DNA from: an uncultured Alistipes sp.
Lineage (GTDB): Bacteria; Bacteroidota; Bacteroidia; Bacteroidales; Rikenellaceae
DNA: 7,933 nt
NCBI GenBank assembly: GCA_900552955.1
Contig: USBO01000081.1
Coordinates: forward strand, 1-7,933
Direction: 5' to 3'
A program made the translations under genes and the position numbers. Of this stretch, positions 1 through 6,899 are shown one piece after another. The notes beneath the pieces are model-generated. The model did not search any database, was not told the DNA's origin, and saw only the letters and a list, made by a program, of their open reading frames with translations. Positions within the stretch are counted from its first letter, which is position 1. The number at the start of each line of letters is the position of its first letter.

Positions 1-803
1 TAGAACGGATTCTTGAGACCGCCGACTTCATCCGTGCGAAGGTCGGAGGGTTCGTCCCCGAAGTGGGGATCATACTCGGCACCGGACTGGGCGATTTCGC
101 CGACAATATCGCAGTTCGCCATGCCATCGAATACAAGGACATTCCCAATTTCCCCGTCTCGACGGTCGAGGGGCACAAGGGCCGGCTGCTCTTCGGCGAA
201 ATCGACGGCCGCCGCGTGGTGGCCATGCAGGGGCGGTTCCACTATTACGAAGGCTATACCATGCAGCAGGTGACCTTCCCCGTGCGGGTGCTCAAGCAGT
301 TGGGAATCGGCTGCCTGTTCGTGTCGAACGCTTCGGGCGGCATCAACCCGTCGTTCCGCACGGGCGATCTGATGATTATCACGGATCACATCAACCTGAT
401 GCCCAATCCGCTCATCGGGCCCAACATCGCCGAGCTGGGGCCCCGCTTTCCCGATATGCACGACTGCTACAGCCGGGAGCTGCGCGCCAAGGCGACGGCC
501 ATCGCCGAGCGCGAGGGGATCAAGTTGCAGTACGGCGTCTATGTCGGCGGCACGGGCCCGACGTTCGAGACGCAGGCCGAATACCGTTACTTCAAGGCGA
601 TCGGCGGCGATGCCGCCGGTATGTCGACCGTGCCCGAGGTGATCGTGGCGCGTCACATGGCGCTGCCCGTCTTCGGTGTTTCGGTTATCACCAACTGCGG
701 ACTGAGCGACGAGATCGGCGATCACGAGGATGTGCAGCGGCAGGGCCGGAAGGCCGGAGTCAAGATGGCGCGGCTCTTCATGGAGCTGCTCAAGGAGTTG
801 TAA
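1..803 (+). CDS. punA: Purine-nucleoside phosphorylase (class I, trimeric type), 5'-partial
   Basis: Cytosolic enzyme of purine salvage that splits purine ribo- and deoxyribonucleosides with phosphate, giving the free base and (deoxy)ribose-1-phosphate. The frame is open from base 3 with no stop to the left edge. The visible protein has 266 residues starting ERILETADFI, and relatives usually begin ML/MIERI..., so only about two codons are missing; a GTG at 63 is internal. Visible family motifs are the phosphate loop GTGLG (visible residues 26-30), GRFHYYEGY with the Arg and His that contact phosphate and ribose, NASGGINPSF, GPTFETQAEY with the base-binding Glu, and GMSTVPEVIVARH followed by VITN. 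The Glu plus Asn pair fits 6-oxopurines (inosine, guanosine) rather than methylthioadenosine, where family members carry Ser and Asp. ssb follows after 21 bases, so the two are probably co-transcribed. Family assignment is firm; substrate preference is inferred. Confidence 0.95.
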   Translation, partial: ERILETADFIRAKVGGFVPEVGIILGTGLGDFADNIAVRHAIEYKDIPNFPVSTVEGHKGRLLFGEIDGRRVVAMQGRFHYYEGYTMQQVTFPVRVLKQLGIGCLFVSNASGGINPSFRTGDLMIITDHINLMPNPLIGPNIAELGPRFPDMHDCYSRELRAKATAIAEREGIKLQYGVYVGGTGPTFETQAEYRYFKAIGGDAAGMSTVPEVIVARHMALPVFGVSVITNCGLSDEIGDHEDVQRQGRKAGVKMARLFMELLKEL

Positions 804-824
804 TGTAATTTATTTTCGGAACCC

Positions 825-1325
825 ATGATTAATAAGGTGATACTGGTGGGCAACGTCGGGATGGATCCCGAGGTGCGCGCCATCGAGAGCGGAGCGAAGG
901 TCGCGCGGGTGCGTCTGGCGACGACCGAGCGGATCTTCAACCGCCAGACGAACGAGTCGACCGAGCGCACCGAATGGCACACGGTCATTCTGTGGCGCGG
1001 TCTTGCGGATGTGGTTGATCGTTTCGTGCGCAAGGGCAGTCAGCTCTACATCGAGGGGAGCCTGCGCACGCGCGAGTGGATGGACAAGGAGAATCAGAAA
1101 CGCTATACGACCGAGATCATCGCCTCGGAGATGAAGCTGCTCGGCAAACGTTCCGACAATCCCGCCGGCGGACAGTCTGCGGGACAGGGCGGTTACCAGC
1201 CGCAGGGGGGATACGCTGCACCTGCGGCGCCCACGGGCGGCTATGCGCAGCCGGCACCTCAGCCCGCAGCGCCTGCCGCTCCGGTCGTGCCGCCGGCCGA
1301 CGATCCCGACGATCTGCCGTTCTGA
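825..1325 (+). CDS. ssb: Single-stranded DNA-binding protein
   Basis: Binds and protects single-stranded DNA in replication, recombination and repair, and recruits partner proteins through its C-terminal tip. The 166-residue protein has an N-terminal OB fold (about residues 1-108) opening MINKVILVGNVG, with RTEWHTVILWRGLADVV and GSQLYIEGSLRTREW as typical strands. A disordered linker rich in Gly, Gln, Pro and Ala (about 115-155) follows, then the acidic partner-binding tip DPDDLPF, so the gene is complete. Length is normal for bacterial SSB. The ATG is the conserved start. No Shine-Dalgarno sequence precedes it, only an A/T-rich stretch, as is common in Bacteroidota. It lies 21 bases behind the phosphorylase gene and is followed after 40 bases by a strong terminator hairpin. 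Confidence 0.97.
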   Translation: MINKVILVGNVGMDPEVRAIESGAKVARVRLATTERIFNRQTNESTERTEWHTVILWRGLADVVDRFVRKGSQLYIEGSLRTREWMDKENQKRYTTEIIASEMKLLGKRSDNPAGGQSAGQGGYQPQGGYAAPAAPTGGYAQPAPQPAAPAAPVVPPADDPDDLPF

Positions 1326-1365
1326 AGGGGCGGGGAGCCGCTCGTATCCGCTCGGTGAAAACTGT

Positions 1366-1395
1366 ACGGGCGTCGTTCTGAGGAACGGCGCCCGT
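1366..1395 (+). terminator. Hairpin terminator between converging ssb and SDR genes
   Basis: The arms 1366-1378 and 1383-1395 pair over 13 bases around the loop TGAG. The only non-Watson-Crick position (1373 with 1388) is a G-U wobble in plus-strand RNA but an A-C mismatch in minus-strand RNA, so the stem fits the ssb transcript best. The T tracts are short: GGTTT on the plus side, and AGTTTT after the stem on the minus side. It lies 40 bases past the ssb stop and 7 bases past the SDR stop, so it probably serves both converging operons. Confidence 0.8.
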
Positions 1396-1402
1396 CGTGG
1401 TT

Positions 1403-2137
1403 TCAGGCCGTGTTGCGGATCGGCAGCCGCTCCCACAATACCTGCGGAATCAGCCGCCAGAGCCATACCAGCAGCGCGTAGCGGCGGTCGATCACCGCAC
1501 GGCGCTTGCCGCGCGCTACGGCGCGGAACAGCGCTTCGGCGACCCGCTCGGGGCGCATGAGCAGGGGGTAATGCCTGCCGTCCTTGAGCAGGGCGGTGGC
1601 GACGAAGCCCGGGCGGATGTCCGTGAAGCGGACGTTCGTGCCCTCCATGCGGGCCAGTTGGGCGAGCGCGTCGATGTAGGTGTTCTGAAAGCGTTTCGAG
1701 GCGGAGTAGGCCGCGGCAGCACCCAATCCGCGCGTGCCGGCGATGGAACTGACGACGGCCAGACGGCCGCCGCCGTGTGCGGCGAAGTGGTTGTAGGCGG
1801 CTGTCGTCATGCGGACGAAGCCCTCGACATTCGTGCGGACGGTGTGCAATTCGACGGCAGGATCGAGCTGCGGGTTCTGACTGCCGACGCCCGACACGTG
1901 CAGGTAGATCTCCATGCCCCCGAGCCGCTCGATCAGACGTCCGAGCGCTGCCGGAGCCGTTTCGTCGGTGATGTCGATCGGCTCGGTCACGACCTGCTGC
2001 GGAGCGAGTGCCCGCAGCCGCTCCAGCTCCTCGGTGCGGCGTCCCGCGGCTCCGACGCGCCAGCCGGCGGCGATGCAGCGTTTGGCCGTTTCGAGCCCGA
2101 TGCCCGACGTGGCACCCATGATGACGATCCGTTTCAT
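1403..2137 (-). CDS. Short-chain dehydrogenase/reductase (SDR) family oxidoreductase
   Basis: NAD(P)-dependent oxidoreductase of 244 residues; the substrate cannot be read from the sequence. Classical SDR features are present: the cofactor loop GATSGIG (residues 8-14), AGRR just after the second strand (31-34; Arg here usually means NADPH preference), DIT at 55-57, structural Asn in RTNVEG (103), a catalytic Ser at 130/131, and YSASK with Tyr144 and Lys148. The usual NNAG motif is replaced by VSGVG (81-85). The C-terminus is unusually hydrophobic and Trp-rich with scattered Arg (about 220-240), suggesting contact with the membrane, as in some SDRs acting on lipid-like substrates; that is inference. 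The frame stays open far upstream, but the ATG at 2137 begins the first Rossmann strand and has GGAAG six bases before it. It follows the deaminase gene by 17 bases, so they are probably co-transcribed. Confidence 0.93.
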   Translation of the reverse strand: MKRIVIMGATSGIGLETAKRCIAAGWRVGAAGRRTEELERLRALAPQQVVTEPIDITDETAPAALGRLIERLGGMEIYLHVSGVGSQNPQLDPAVELHTVRTNVEGFVRMTTAAYNHFAAHGGGRLAVVSSIAGTRGLGAAAAYSASKRFQNTYIDALAQLARMEGTNVRFTDIRPGFVATALLKDGRHYPLLMRPERVAEALFRAVARGKRRAVIDRRYALLVWLWRLIPQVLWERLPIRNTA

Positions 2138-2143
2138 ACGACG

Positions 2144-2148
2144 CTTCC
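2144..2148 (-). promoter_or_regulatory. Weak Shine-Dalgarno site of the SDR gene
   Basis: On the minus strand GGAAG lies six bases before the ATG at 2137, in the 17-base gap after the deaminase stop. It is one of the few purine-rich sites at a start codon here. It supports this start over in-frame upstream codons that overlap the deaminase gene. Confidence 0.45.
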
Positions 2149-2154
2149 GGTGTG

Positions 2155-2592
2155 TCAGCAGCCGAGATCGTCGATCTGCACGCACTCGATGCCCACCTTG
2201 CGCAGCAGGTCGAGTCCCTCCTCCGAACGGTATTCGTCGCAGTAGACCACGCGCCGGATACCGGCCTGAATGATGAGCTTTGAGCACTCGATGCAGGGCG
2301 CGGCGGTGATGTAGAGCGTCGAGCCGTCGCAGTTGTTGGCGCTCTTGGCCACCTTCGTGATGGCGTTGGCCTCGGCGTGGAGCACGTAGGACTTGGTCTT
2401 GCCCGCCTCGTCCTCGCAGATGTTCTCGAATCCCGAGGGGGTGCCGTTGTAGCCGTCCGAGATAATCATCTTGTCCTTGACGATCAGCGCCCCCACCTTG
2501 CGGCGGACGCAATAGGAGTTTTCGGCCCAGATGCGCGCCATGCGCAGGTAACGGCGATCGAGCTGGCGCTGTTTTTCTTCCTTGTATCCCAT
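2155..2592 (-). CDS. dCMP deaminase / cytidine-deoxycytidylate deaminase family (ComEB-like)
   Basis: Zinc enzyme expected to deaminate dCMP to dUMP, feeding thymidylate synthesis. The 145-residue protein carries the zinc and catalytic motifs HAEANAI (His72, proton-shuttle Glu74) and APCIEC (Cys100, Cys103). The segment GYNGTPSGFENICED (47-61) is typical of the dCMP deaminase branch and separates it from tRNA adenosine, guanine and free cytidine deaminases. Length is normal for bacterial dCMP deaminases. The ATG gives a family-like N-terminus (MGYKEEKQRQLDRRYLRMA) with no Shine-Dalgarno. The gene lies 62 bases behind secA with a long stem-loop in the gap ending 11 bases before the start codon, and 17 bases ahead of the SDR gene. 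A homologous enzyme acting on another cytidine compound cannot be excluded. Confidence 0.94.
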   Translation of the reverse strand: MGYKEEKQRQLDRRYLRMARIWAENSYCVRRKVGALIVKDKMIISDGYNGTPSGFENICEDEAGKTKSYVLHAEANAITKVAKSANNCDGSTLYITAAPCIECSKLIIQAGIRRVVYCDEYRSEEGLDLLRKVGIECVQIDDLGC

Positions 2593-2603
2593 GTTGTTCG
2601 AAA

Positions 2604-2640
2604 CGAAGAGGTTAAAGACGGTTCGCCTTTAACCTCTTCG
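2604..2640 (-). terminator. Long stem-loop between secA and the deaminase gene (terminator or attenuator)
   Basis: The arms 2604-2617 and 2627-2640 are perfect 14-base inverted repeats. In minus-strand RNA the stem extends through a G-U wobble and two more pairs to 17 continuous pairs with an AAC triloop; in plus-strand RNA the wobble would be an A-C mismatch, so the fold suits the secA-to-deaminase transcript. Only UUU follows the stem, so termination may be partial. It begins 14 bases after the secA stop and ends 11 bases before the deaminase ATG. Confidence 0.7.
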
Positions 2641-2654
2641 CGGCATGATTCGGT

Positions 2655-5600
2655 TTAGAGTCCTTTTCCGTGGCAGTTCTTGAACTTCTTGCCCGATCCG
2701 CAGGGGCAGGGATCGTTGCGGCCGACCTTCTTCTCGACGTGGATCGGCGCCGTGGGGCCGCGTTCGCCCTGACCGGCCTGTGCGGCGGCCTGCATGCGCG
2801 AAGCCTGCAGCTTGTTGACGTCGACCTTGGCGCGCTCCTGCCGTTCGCGCTGCACGGCCTCGGGGTTCTGCTCGCGCACGGGGATGTAGGCCTTGTTGAG
2901 CGTGGCCAGCACGTCGCGGTTGATCTTCTCGAGCATCTTCGAGAAGAGGCCGAACGACTCGAACTTGTAGATCAGCAGCGGGTCTTTCTGCTCGTAGGTG
3001 GCGTTCTGCACGCTCTGGCGCAGGTCGTCCATCTCGCGCAGGTGCTCGCGCCATGCGTCGTCGATGGTGGTGAACATCACCACTTTCGAGAAGACGCGGA
3101 AGATCTCGGCACCGTCCGTCTCCTTGCAGCGCAGCAGGTTGACCGGAACGTTATAGCCCAGATGACCGTCCGTGATCGGGAAGTAGATGTTGCTGTCGAG
3201 CTGCTCCTTGCGATCCTCGTAGATGCGCTCCATGACGGGGCGCACCGTGTCGGCGATCAATTTGGCGCGGCGCGCGTAGGCCGCTTTGAGGTCGGCGGCG
3301 ATCAGCTCCACCTGCTCGTCGTGCTTCGCGGCGGCGAAGGTCGCGGCGTCGAACGTGGGCTGGATGGCCGCCTCGTGGATCATCCCGTAGGTGATCTCCT
3401 CGAACTCGGCCCCTTCGTGCGCCTGGAGGAACGCCTCGGCGAAGTCGTACATGATGTTGTTCAGGTCGATTTCGATCCGTTCGCCGTAGAGGGCGTGGCG
3501 GCGGCGCGTGTAGATCACCTCGCGCTGCGAGTTCATCACGTCGTCGTACTCGAGCAGCCGCTTGCGGATGCCGAAGTTGTTCTCCTCGACCTTCTTCTGG
3601 GCGCGTTCGATGGCCTTGGTCATCATGCCGGCCTGTATCACTTCACCCTCCTTGAGGCCCATGCGATCCATCCATGCGGCGATGCGGCCCGAGCCGAACA
3701 GACGCATCAGATCGTCCTCGAGCGAGACGAAGAACTGCGACGACCCCGGGTCGCCCTGACGGCCGGCGCGGCCGCGCAGCTGACGGTCGACGCGGCGGCT
3801 TTCGTGCCGCTCGGTGCCGATGATCGCCAGACCGCCCGCAGCCTTCACCTCGGGCGACAGCTTGATGTCGGTACCGCGGCCCGCCATGTTGGTGGCGATG
3901 GTCACCTGTCCCGTGCGGCCGGCTTCGGCCACGATCTGCGCCTCCAACTGGTGCTGCTTGGCGTTGAGCACGTTATGCTTGATGCCGCGCAGCTTGAGCA
4001 TGCGGCTCAGCAGCTCCGAAATCTCGACCGACGTCGTACCCACCAGCACCGGACGCCCTGCCTCGACCAGCCGCACGATCTCGTCGATCACGGCGTTGTA
4101 CTTCTCGCGCTTGGTCTTGTAGATCAGATCCTCGCGGTCGTCGCGCACGACGGGTTTGTTGGTCGGGATGACCACCACGTCCAGCTTGTAGATGCTCCAG
4201 AACTCCGATGCCTCCGTCTCGGCCGTACCGGTCATGCCGGCCAGCTTGTGGTACATGCGGAAATAGTTCTGCAGCGTGATGGTGGCGAAGGTCTGCGTCG
4301 CCGCCTCGACCTTCACGCGCTCTTTGGCCTCGATGGCCTGATGCAGCCCGTCCGAGTAGCGGCGGCCGTCGAGAATGCGGCCCGTCTGCTCGTCGACGAT
4401 CTTCACCTTGTTGTCCATCACGACGTACTCGATGTCCTTCTCGAACATGGCGTAGGCCTTGAGCAGCTGGTGGACGGTGTGCACGCGCTCCGACTTGACG
4501 GCGTAGTCGTTGATCAGCGCGTCGCGCTTCTGCGCCTTCTCTTCGGCCGTCCCTTCGCCCTTCTCGATCTCGGCCACCTCGGCGCCGATGTCGGGCATGA
4601 CGAAGAAACCCTCCTCGTCGAAGTACTTCGACAGCGCCTCGTGGCCCTTGTCGGTCAGCTCCACCGAGTTGAGCTTCTCGTCGATGACGAAGTAGAGGTC
4701 GTCGACGATCTCGGGCATGCGGCGGTTGTTGTCCTGCATGTAGATGTTCTCGGTCTTCTGCATCTGCGCCTTGATGCCCTGCTCTGAGAGGAACTTGATG
4801 AGCGGCTTGTACTTGGGCAGACCCTTGTGGGCGCGGAACATCTTGATGCCGCCCTCTTCGGCCTTGCCCTGACTCATCAGCTGCTTGGACTCGGCCACCA
4901 GACCGGTCACCAGATTCTTCTGGAGGTTGTAGAGGTTCTCGATGGCGGGGCGGTACTGCTCGTAGAGCTGGTCGTCGCCCTTGGGCACCGGGCCCGAGAT
5001 AATCAGCGGCGTGCGGGCGTCGTCGATGAGCACCGAGTCGACCTCGTCGACGATGGCGTAGTGGTGCTTGCGCTGCACGAGATCCTTGGGCGACGAGGCC
5101 ATGTTGTCGCGCAGGTAGTCGAAGCCGTATTCGTTGTTCGTGCCGAAGGTGATGTCGGCCATGTATGCCTGCCGGCGGGCGTCGGAGTTGGGCTGCGTGT
5201 CGTCGATGCAGGCCACCGACAGCCCGTGGAACTCGTACATCGGCCCCATCCACTCGGAGTCGCGCTTGGCCAGATAGTTGTTGACCGTCACCATGTGCAC
5301 GCCCTTGCGCGCCAGTGCGTTGAGGAATACGGGAAGCGTCGCCACGAGGGTCTTGCCCTCGCCCGTGGCCATCTCGGCGATCTTGCCCTTGTGGAGCACC
5401 ACGCCGCCGAAGAGCTGCACGTCGTAGTGGACCATGTCCCACTTGACGTCGTTGCCGCCCGCGAGCCAGTGCGTCGCGTAGACGGCCTTGTCGCCCTCGA
5501 TCGTGACGAAGTCCTTCGTGGCGGCCAGATGGCGGTCGAAGTCGGTGGCCGTGACCGTGACCGTTTCGCTCTCGGCGAAGCGGCGCGCCGTGTCCTTCAT

Positions 5601-5948
5601 GATGGCGAACGCCTCGGGCAGAATCTCATCGAGCTGCTGTTCGATCTTGTCGTCGATGCGCTTGGTGATCTCGTCGATCTCCTTCGAGATCTTCTCCTTC
5701 TCCTCCAGCGCGGTCTCGGGGCGCTCCAACTGAGCCTTCAGGGCGACGATGCGCTCCTCGTCGGCGGCGATGAAGTCGGCGATCCGCTTCATGAGCGCCT
5801 GACTCCGGCCGCGGAGCTCGTCATGCGAGAGGGCGGCGATGGAGGGATAGACCTCTTTGATCTTGTTGACATAGGGTTCGACGGCCTTGCGATCCTTGTC
5901 CGCCTTCGAACCGAACAGAAGTTTGATTATACCGGTTACAATATCCAT
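2655..5948 (-). CDS. secA: Preprotein translocase ATPase SecA
   Basis: Motor ATPase that pushes unfolded preproteins through SecYEG at the inner membrane. The 1097-residue protein has Walker A GEGKT (196-200), Walker B DEVDS followed by ARTPLIISGP (301-320), GMTGTAETEASEF (about 571-583), ATNMAGRGTDI in the second nucleotide-binding domain (about 685-695), GTERHESRRVDRQLRGRAG (about 711-729), and a C-terminal zinc site CPCGSGKKFKNCH (Cys1081, Cys1083, Cys1092, His1093). It is about 200 residues longer than E. coli SecA. Extra sequence lies before Walker A, including a charged probable coiled coil (about 60-108) and a segment at about 127-170, and between Walker B and VELTDKG (about 325-425). 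I recall such insertions as normal for Bacteroidota SecA. The ATG starts the conserved amphipathic N-terminus MDIVTGIIKLLFGSK and has no Shine-Dalgarno. A promoter precedes it. Confidence 0.98.
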   Translation of the reverse strand: MDIVTGIIKLLFGSKADKDRKAVEPYVNKIKEVYPSIAALSHDELRGRSQALMKRIADFIAADEERIVALKAQLERPETALEEKEKISKEIDEITKRIDDKIEQQLDEILPEAFAIMKDTARRFAESETVTVTATDFDRHLAATKDFVTIEGDKAVYATHWLAGGNDVKWDMVHYDVQLFGGVVLHKGKIAEMATGEGKTLVATLPVFLNALARKGVHMVTVNNYLAKRDSEWMGPMYEFHGLSVACIDDTQPNSDARRQAYMADITFGTNNEYGFDYLRDNMASSPKDLVQRKHHYAIVDEVDSVLIDDARTPLIISGPVPKGDDQLYEQYRPAIENLYNLQKNLVTGLVAESKQLMSQGKAEEGGIKMFRAHKGLPKYKPLIKFLSEQGIKAQMQKTENIYMQDNNRRMPEIVDDLYFVIDEKLNSVELTDKGHEALSKYFDEEGFFVMPDIGAEVAEIEKGEGTAEEKAQKRDALINDYAVKSERVHTVHQLLKAYAMFEKDIEYVVMDNKVKIVDEQTGRILDGRRYSDGLHQAIEAKERVKVEAATQTFATITLQNYFRMYHKLAGMTGTAETEASEFWSIYKLDVVVIPTNKPVVRDDREDLIYKTKREKYNAVIDEIVRLVEAGRPVLVGTTSVEISELLSRMLKLRGIKHNVLNAKQHQLEAQIVAEAGRTGQVTIATNMAGRGTDIKLSPEVKAAGGLAIIGTERHESRRVDRQLRGRAGRQGDPGSSQFFVSLEDDLMRLFGSGRIAAWMDRMGLKEGEVIQAGMMTKAIERAQKKVEENNFGIRKRLLEYDDVMNSQREVIYTRRRHALYGERIEIDLNNIMYDFAEAFLQAHEGAEFEEITYGMIHEAAIQPTFDAATFAAAKHDEQVELIAADLKAAYARRAKLIADTVRPVMERIYEDRKEQLDSNIYFPITDGHLGYNVPVNLLRCKETDGAEIFRVFSKVVMFTTIDDAWREHLREMDDLRQSVQNATYEQKDPLLIYKFESFGLFSKMLEKINRDVLATLNKAYIPVREQNPEAVQRERQERAKVDVNKLQASRMQAAAQAGQGERGPTAPIHVEKKVGRNDPCPCGSGKKFKNCHGKGL

Positions 5949-5972
5949 ACGGATGTGTCAGTTTTATTGATT

Positions 5973-5989
5973 GTCGTTCTTAGAACAAC
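5973..5989 (-). promoter_or_regulatory. Palindrome at the predicted secA transcription start
   Basis: A 17-base near-perfect inverted repeat centred on position 5981, with core GTTCTTAGAAC. It abuts the -7 element and should overlap the transcription start. One arm position is a mismatch in DNA but a G-U wobble in minus-strand RNA, so it could be a small hairpin at the 5' end of secA mRNA or a protein-binding site. No factor is assigned. Confidence 0.35.
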
Positions 5990-6020
5990 AAAGATAATAT
6001 AAAATTGCGAGAATGAGAAA
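5989..6020 (-). promoter_or_regulatory. Bacteroidota-type promoter of secA
   Basis: The minus strand carries TATCTTTG at 5996-5989, an exact match to the Bacteroidota -7 consensus TAnnTTTG. Twenty bases upstream is TTTC (6020-6017), one mismatch from the -33 TTTG element, which is within the usual spacing. The flanks are A/T-rich in an otherwise GC-rich window. The implied leader to the secA ATG at 5948 is about 35 bases. Confidence 0.7.
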
Positions 6021-6046
6021 TATCGCGGCGGCTTTGTCGTTTCCGC

Positions 6047-6883
6047 TCAGCCTCTCTCCGCGTAGTTGGGGAATTCGAAGGCCGGCATCCCCAGCGCCAT
6101 GATCGCCTGCGGCCGCCCAGCGATGCCGGCGATGCGAGCGAAGGCGTTCTTCTTGGCCATGCGGGCGGCCGTCAGGACGAATCCCATGTAGATCTGGCTC
6201 ACGCCGAGCGACTGAGCCATCAGCGAGGCGTTCTGGTAGGCCAGATTGGCATCCTCGCACCCGAACCGGTTCGAGGCGGGGGTGTGGATGATGAGCAGGG
6301 CAGTCGCCTTGCGCAGAATCGGGTCGCGGCCGGCTTCGTGTTCGCGCCGCATCTCGGCGAAGCGTTCGGCGTAGCGGTAAAGGTCGGGGCGCAATGGTTT
6401 GAGCAGCGTCCGCACCACGGGGTTCATCAGCTTGCGGGCCGTGGTGTCGAAGATGCCGACGGTGAAGTCGGCGATGCGCCGCAGCCGTTCGGGGTCGGTG
6501 ACGAGCGTGAGGGAGACCTGCCGCGAGTTGGAGGCCGTCGGGGCGTAGCGTGCCGCCTCGACGATCCGTTGCAGCGCCTCTCGGGGCACGGGCCGTGTCG
6601 TGAGGGCGCGGTTCGAGCGCCGCGAGCGGATCAGCTCCAGCACCTGCTCCGGCGCGGGCAGCAGACCGGTATCGACGGGGTGCACCCGCTGCGGCGGGAA
6701 GTCGCTGTGGAGCACTGCGCCGGCGGGACAGGCCGCGACGCAATGGCCGCAGCCGATGCAGCGTTCGGGACGGACAGTGTCGATCACGTTCGTCTCATAA
6801 TAAATAATAAAAATCTGCGAGGGGCACACCTGTACGCATCTGCCGCATCGTATGCAACGCTTCTGTTCGATTTCGATGGTCAT
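6047..6883 (-). CDS. Ferredoxin-nitroreductase fusion (two [4Fe-4S] clusters plus FMN nitroreductase domain)
   Basis: Predicted soluble flavoenzyme of 278 residues. The N-terminal domain (1-55) is a bacterial 2x[4Fe-4S] ferredoxin: Cys10, 13, 16, 20-Pro and Cys42, 45, 48, 52-Pro. After a short linker the nitroreductase domain (about 78-278) opens with ELIRSRRSNRAL, whose RRSNR (88-92) fits the FMN-phosphate contact, then EAARYAPTASNSRQ, a helical segment rich in Arg, and ANLAYQNASLMAQSLGVSQIYMGF near the active site. The built-in ferredoxin suggests electrons arrive by one-electron carriers rather than NAD(P)H alone. The substrate is unknown and need not be a nitro compound. The start is the ATG just before the first cluster, 16 bases after the upstream stop, with no clear Shine-Dalgarno. 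No obvious terminator follows; the secA promoter occupies the gap. Confidence 0.93.
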   Translation of the reverse strand: MTIEIEQKRCIRCGRCVQVCPSQIFIIYYETNVIDTVRPERCIGCGHCVAACPAGAVLHSDFPPQRVHPVDTGLLPAPEQVLELIRSRRSNRALTTRPVPREALQRIVEAARYAPTASNSRQVSLTLVTDPERLRRIADFTVGIFDTTARKLMNPVVRTLLKPLRPDLYRYAERFAEMRREHEAGRDPILRKATALLIIHTPASNRFGCEDANLAYQNASLMAQSLGVSQIYMGFVLTAARMAKKNAFARIAGIAGRPQAIMALGMPAFEFPNYAERG

Positions 6884-6899
6884 GGTTCGATCGGAATTT

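Noticed and set aside
811..818. TATTTTCG as a possible -7 promoter element for ssb
   Set aside because: It has one mismatch to TAnnTTTG and sits only six bases before the ssb ATG, too close to give a normal leader, and no -33 element was seen.
1153..1325. Gly/Pro/Ala/Gln-rich repetitive coding stretch as a possible repeat element
   Set aside because: It is the ordinary disordered linker of SSB ahead of the acidic tip.
1397..2245. 282-codon plus-strand open frame over the SDR and deaminase genes
   Set aside because: It overlaps two well-supported genes in antisense, begins beside the terminator hairpin, and has no domain-like sequence.
2138..2512. N-terminal extension of the SDR frame to an ATG at 2512 (369 residues)
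   Set aside because: The extra residues are an out-of-frame reading of the deaminase gene, rich in Arg, Gly and His. The Rossmann fold starts exactly at the ATG at 2137, which has a GGAAG site.
2670..4787. 705-codon open frame on the plus strand antisense to secA
   Set aside because: It mirrors secA codon structure: GC-rich third positions leave the opposite frame without stops. The product is a low-complexity Val/Leu/His/Asp/Arg mix with no family motif, while secA is unambiguous on the other strand.
4827..6002. 391-codon plus-strand open frame antisense to the 5' part of secA
   Set aside because: Same shadow effect as the 705-codon frame; it also runs through the secA promoter region and shows no recognisable domain.
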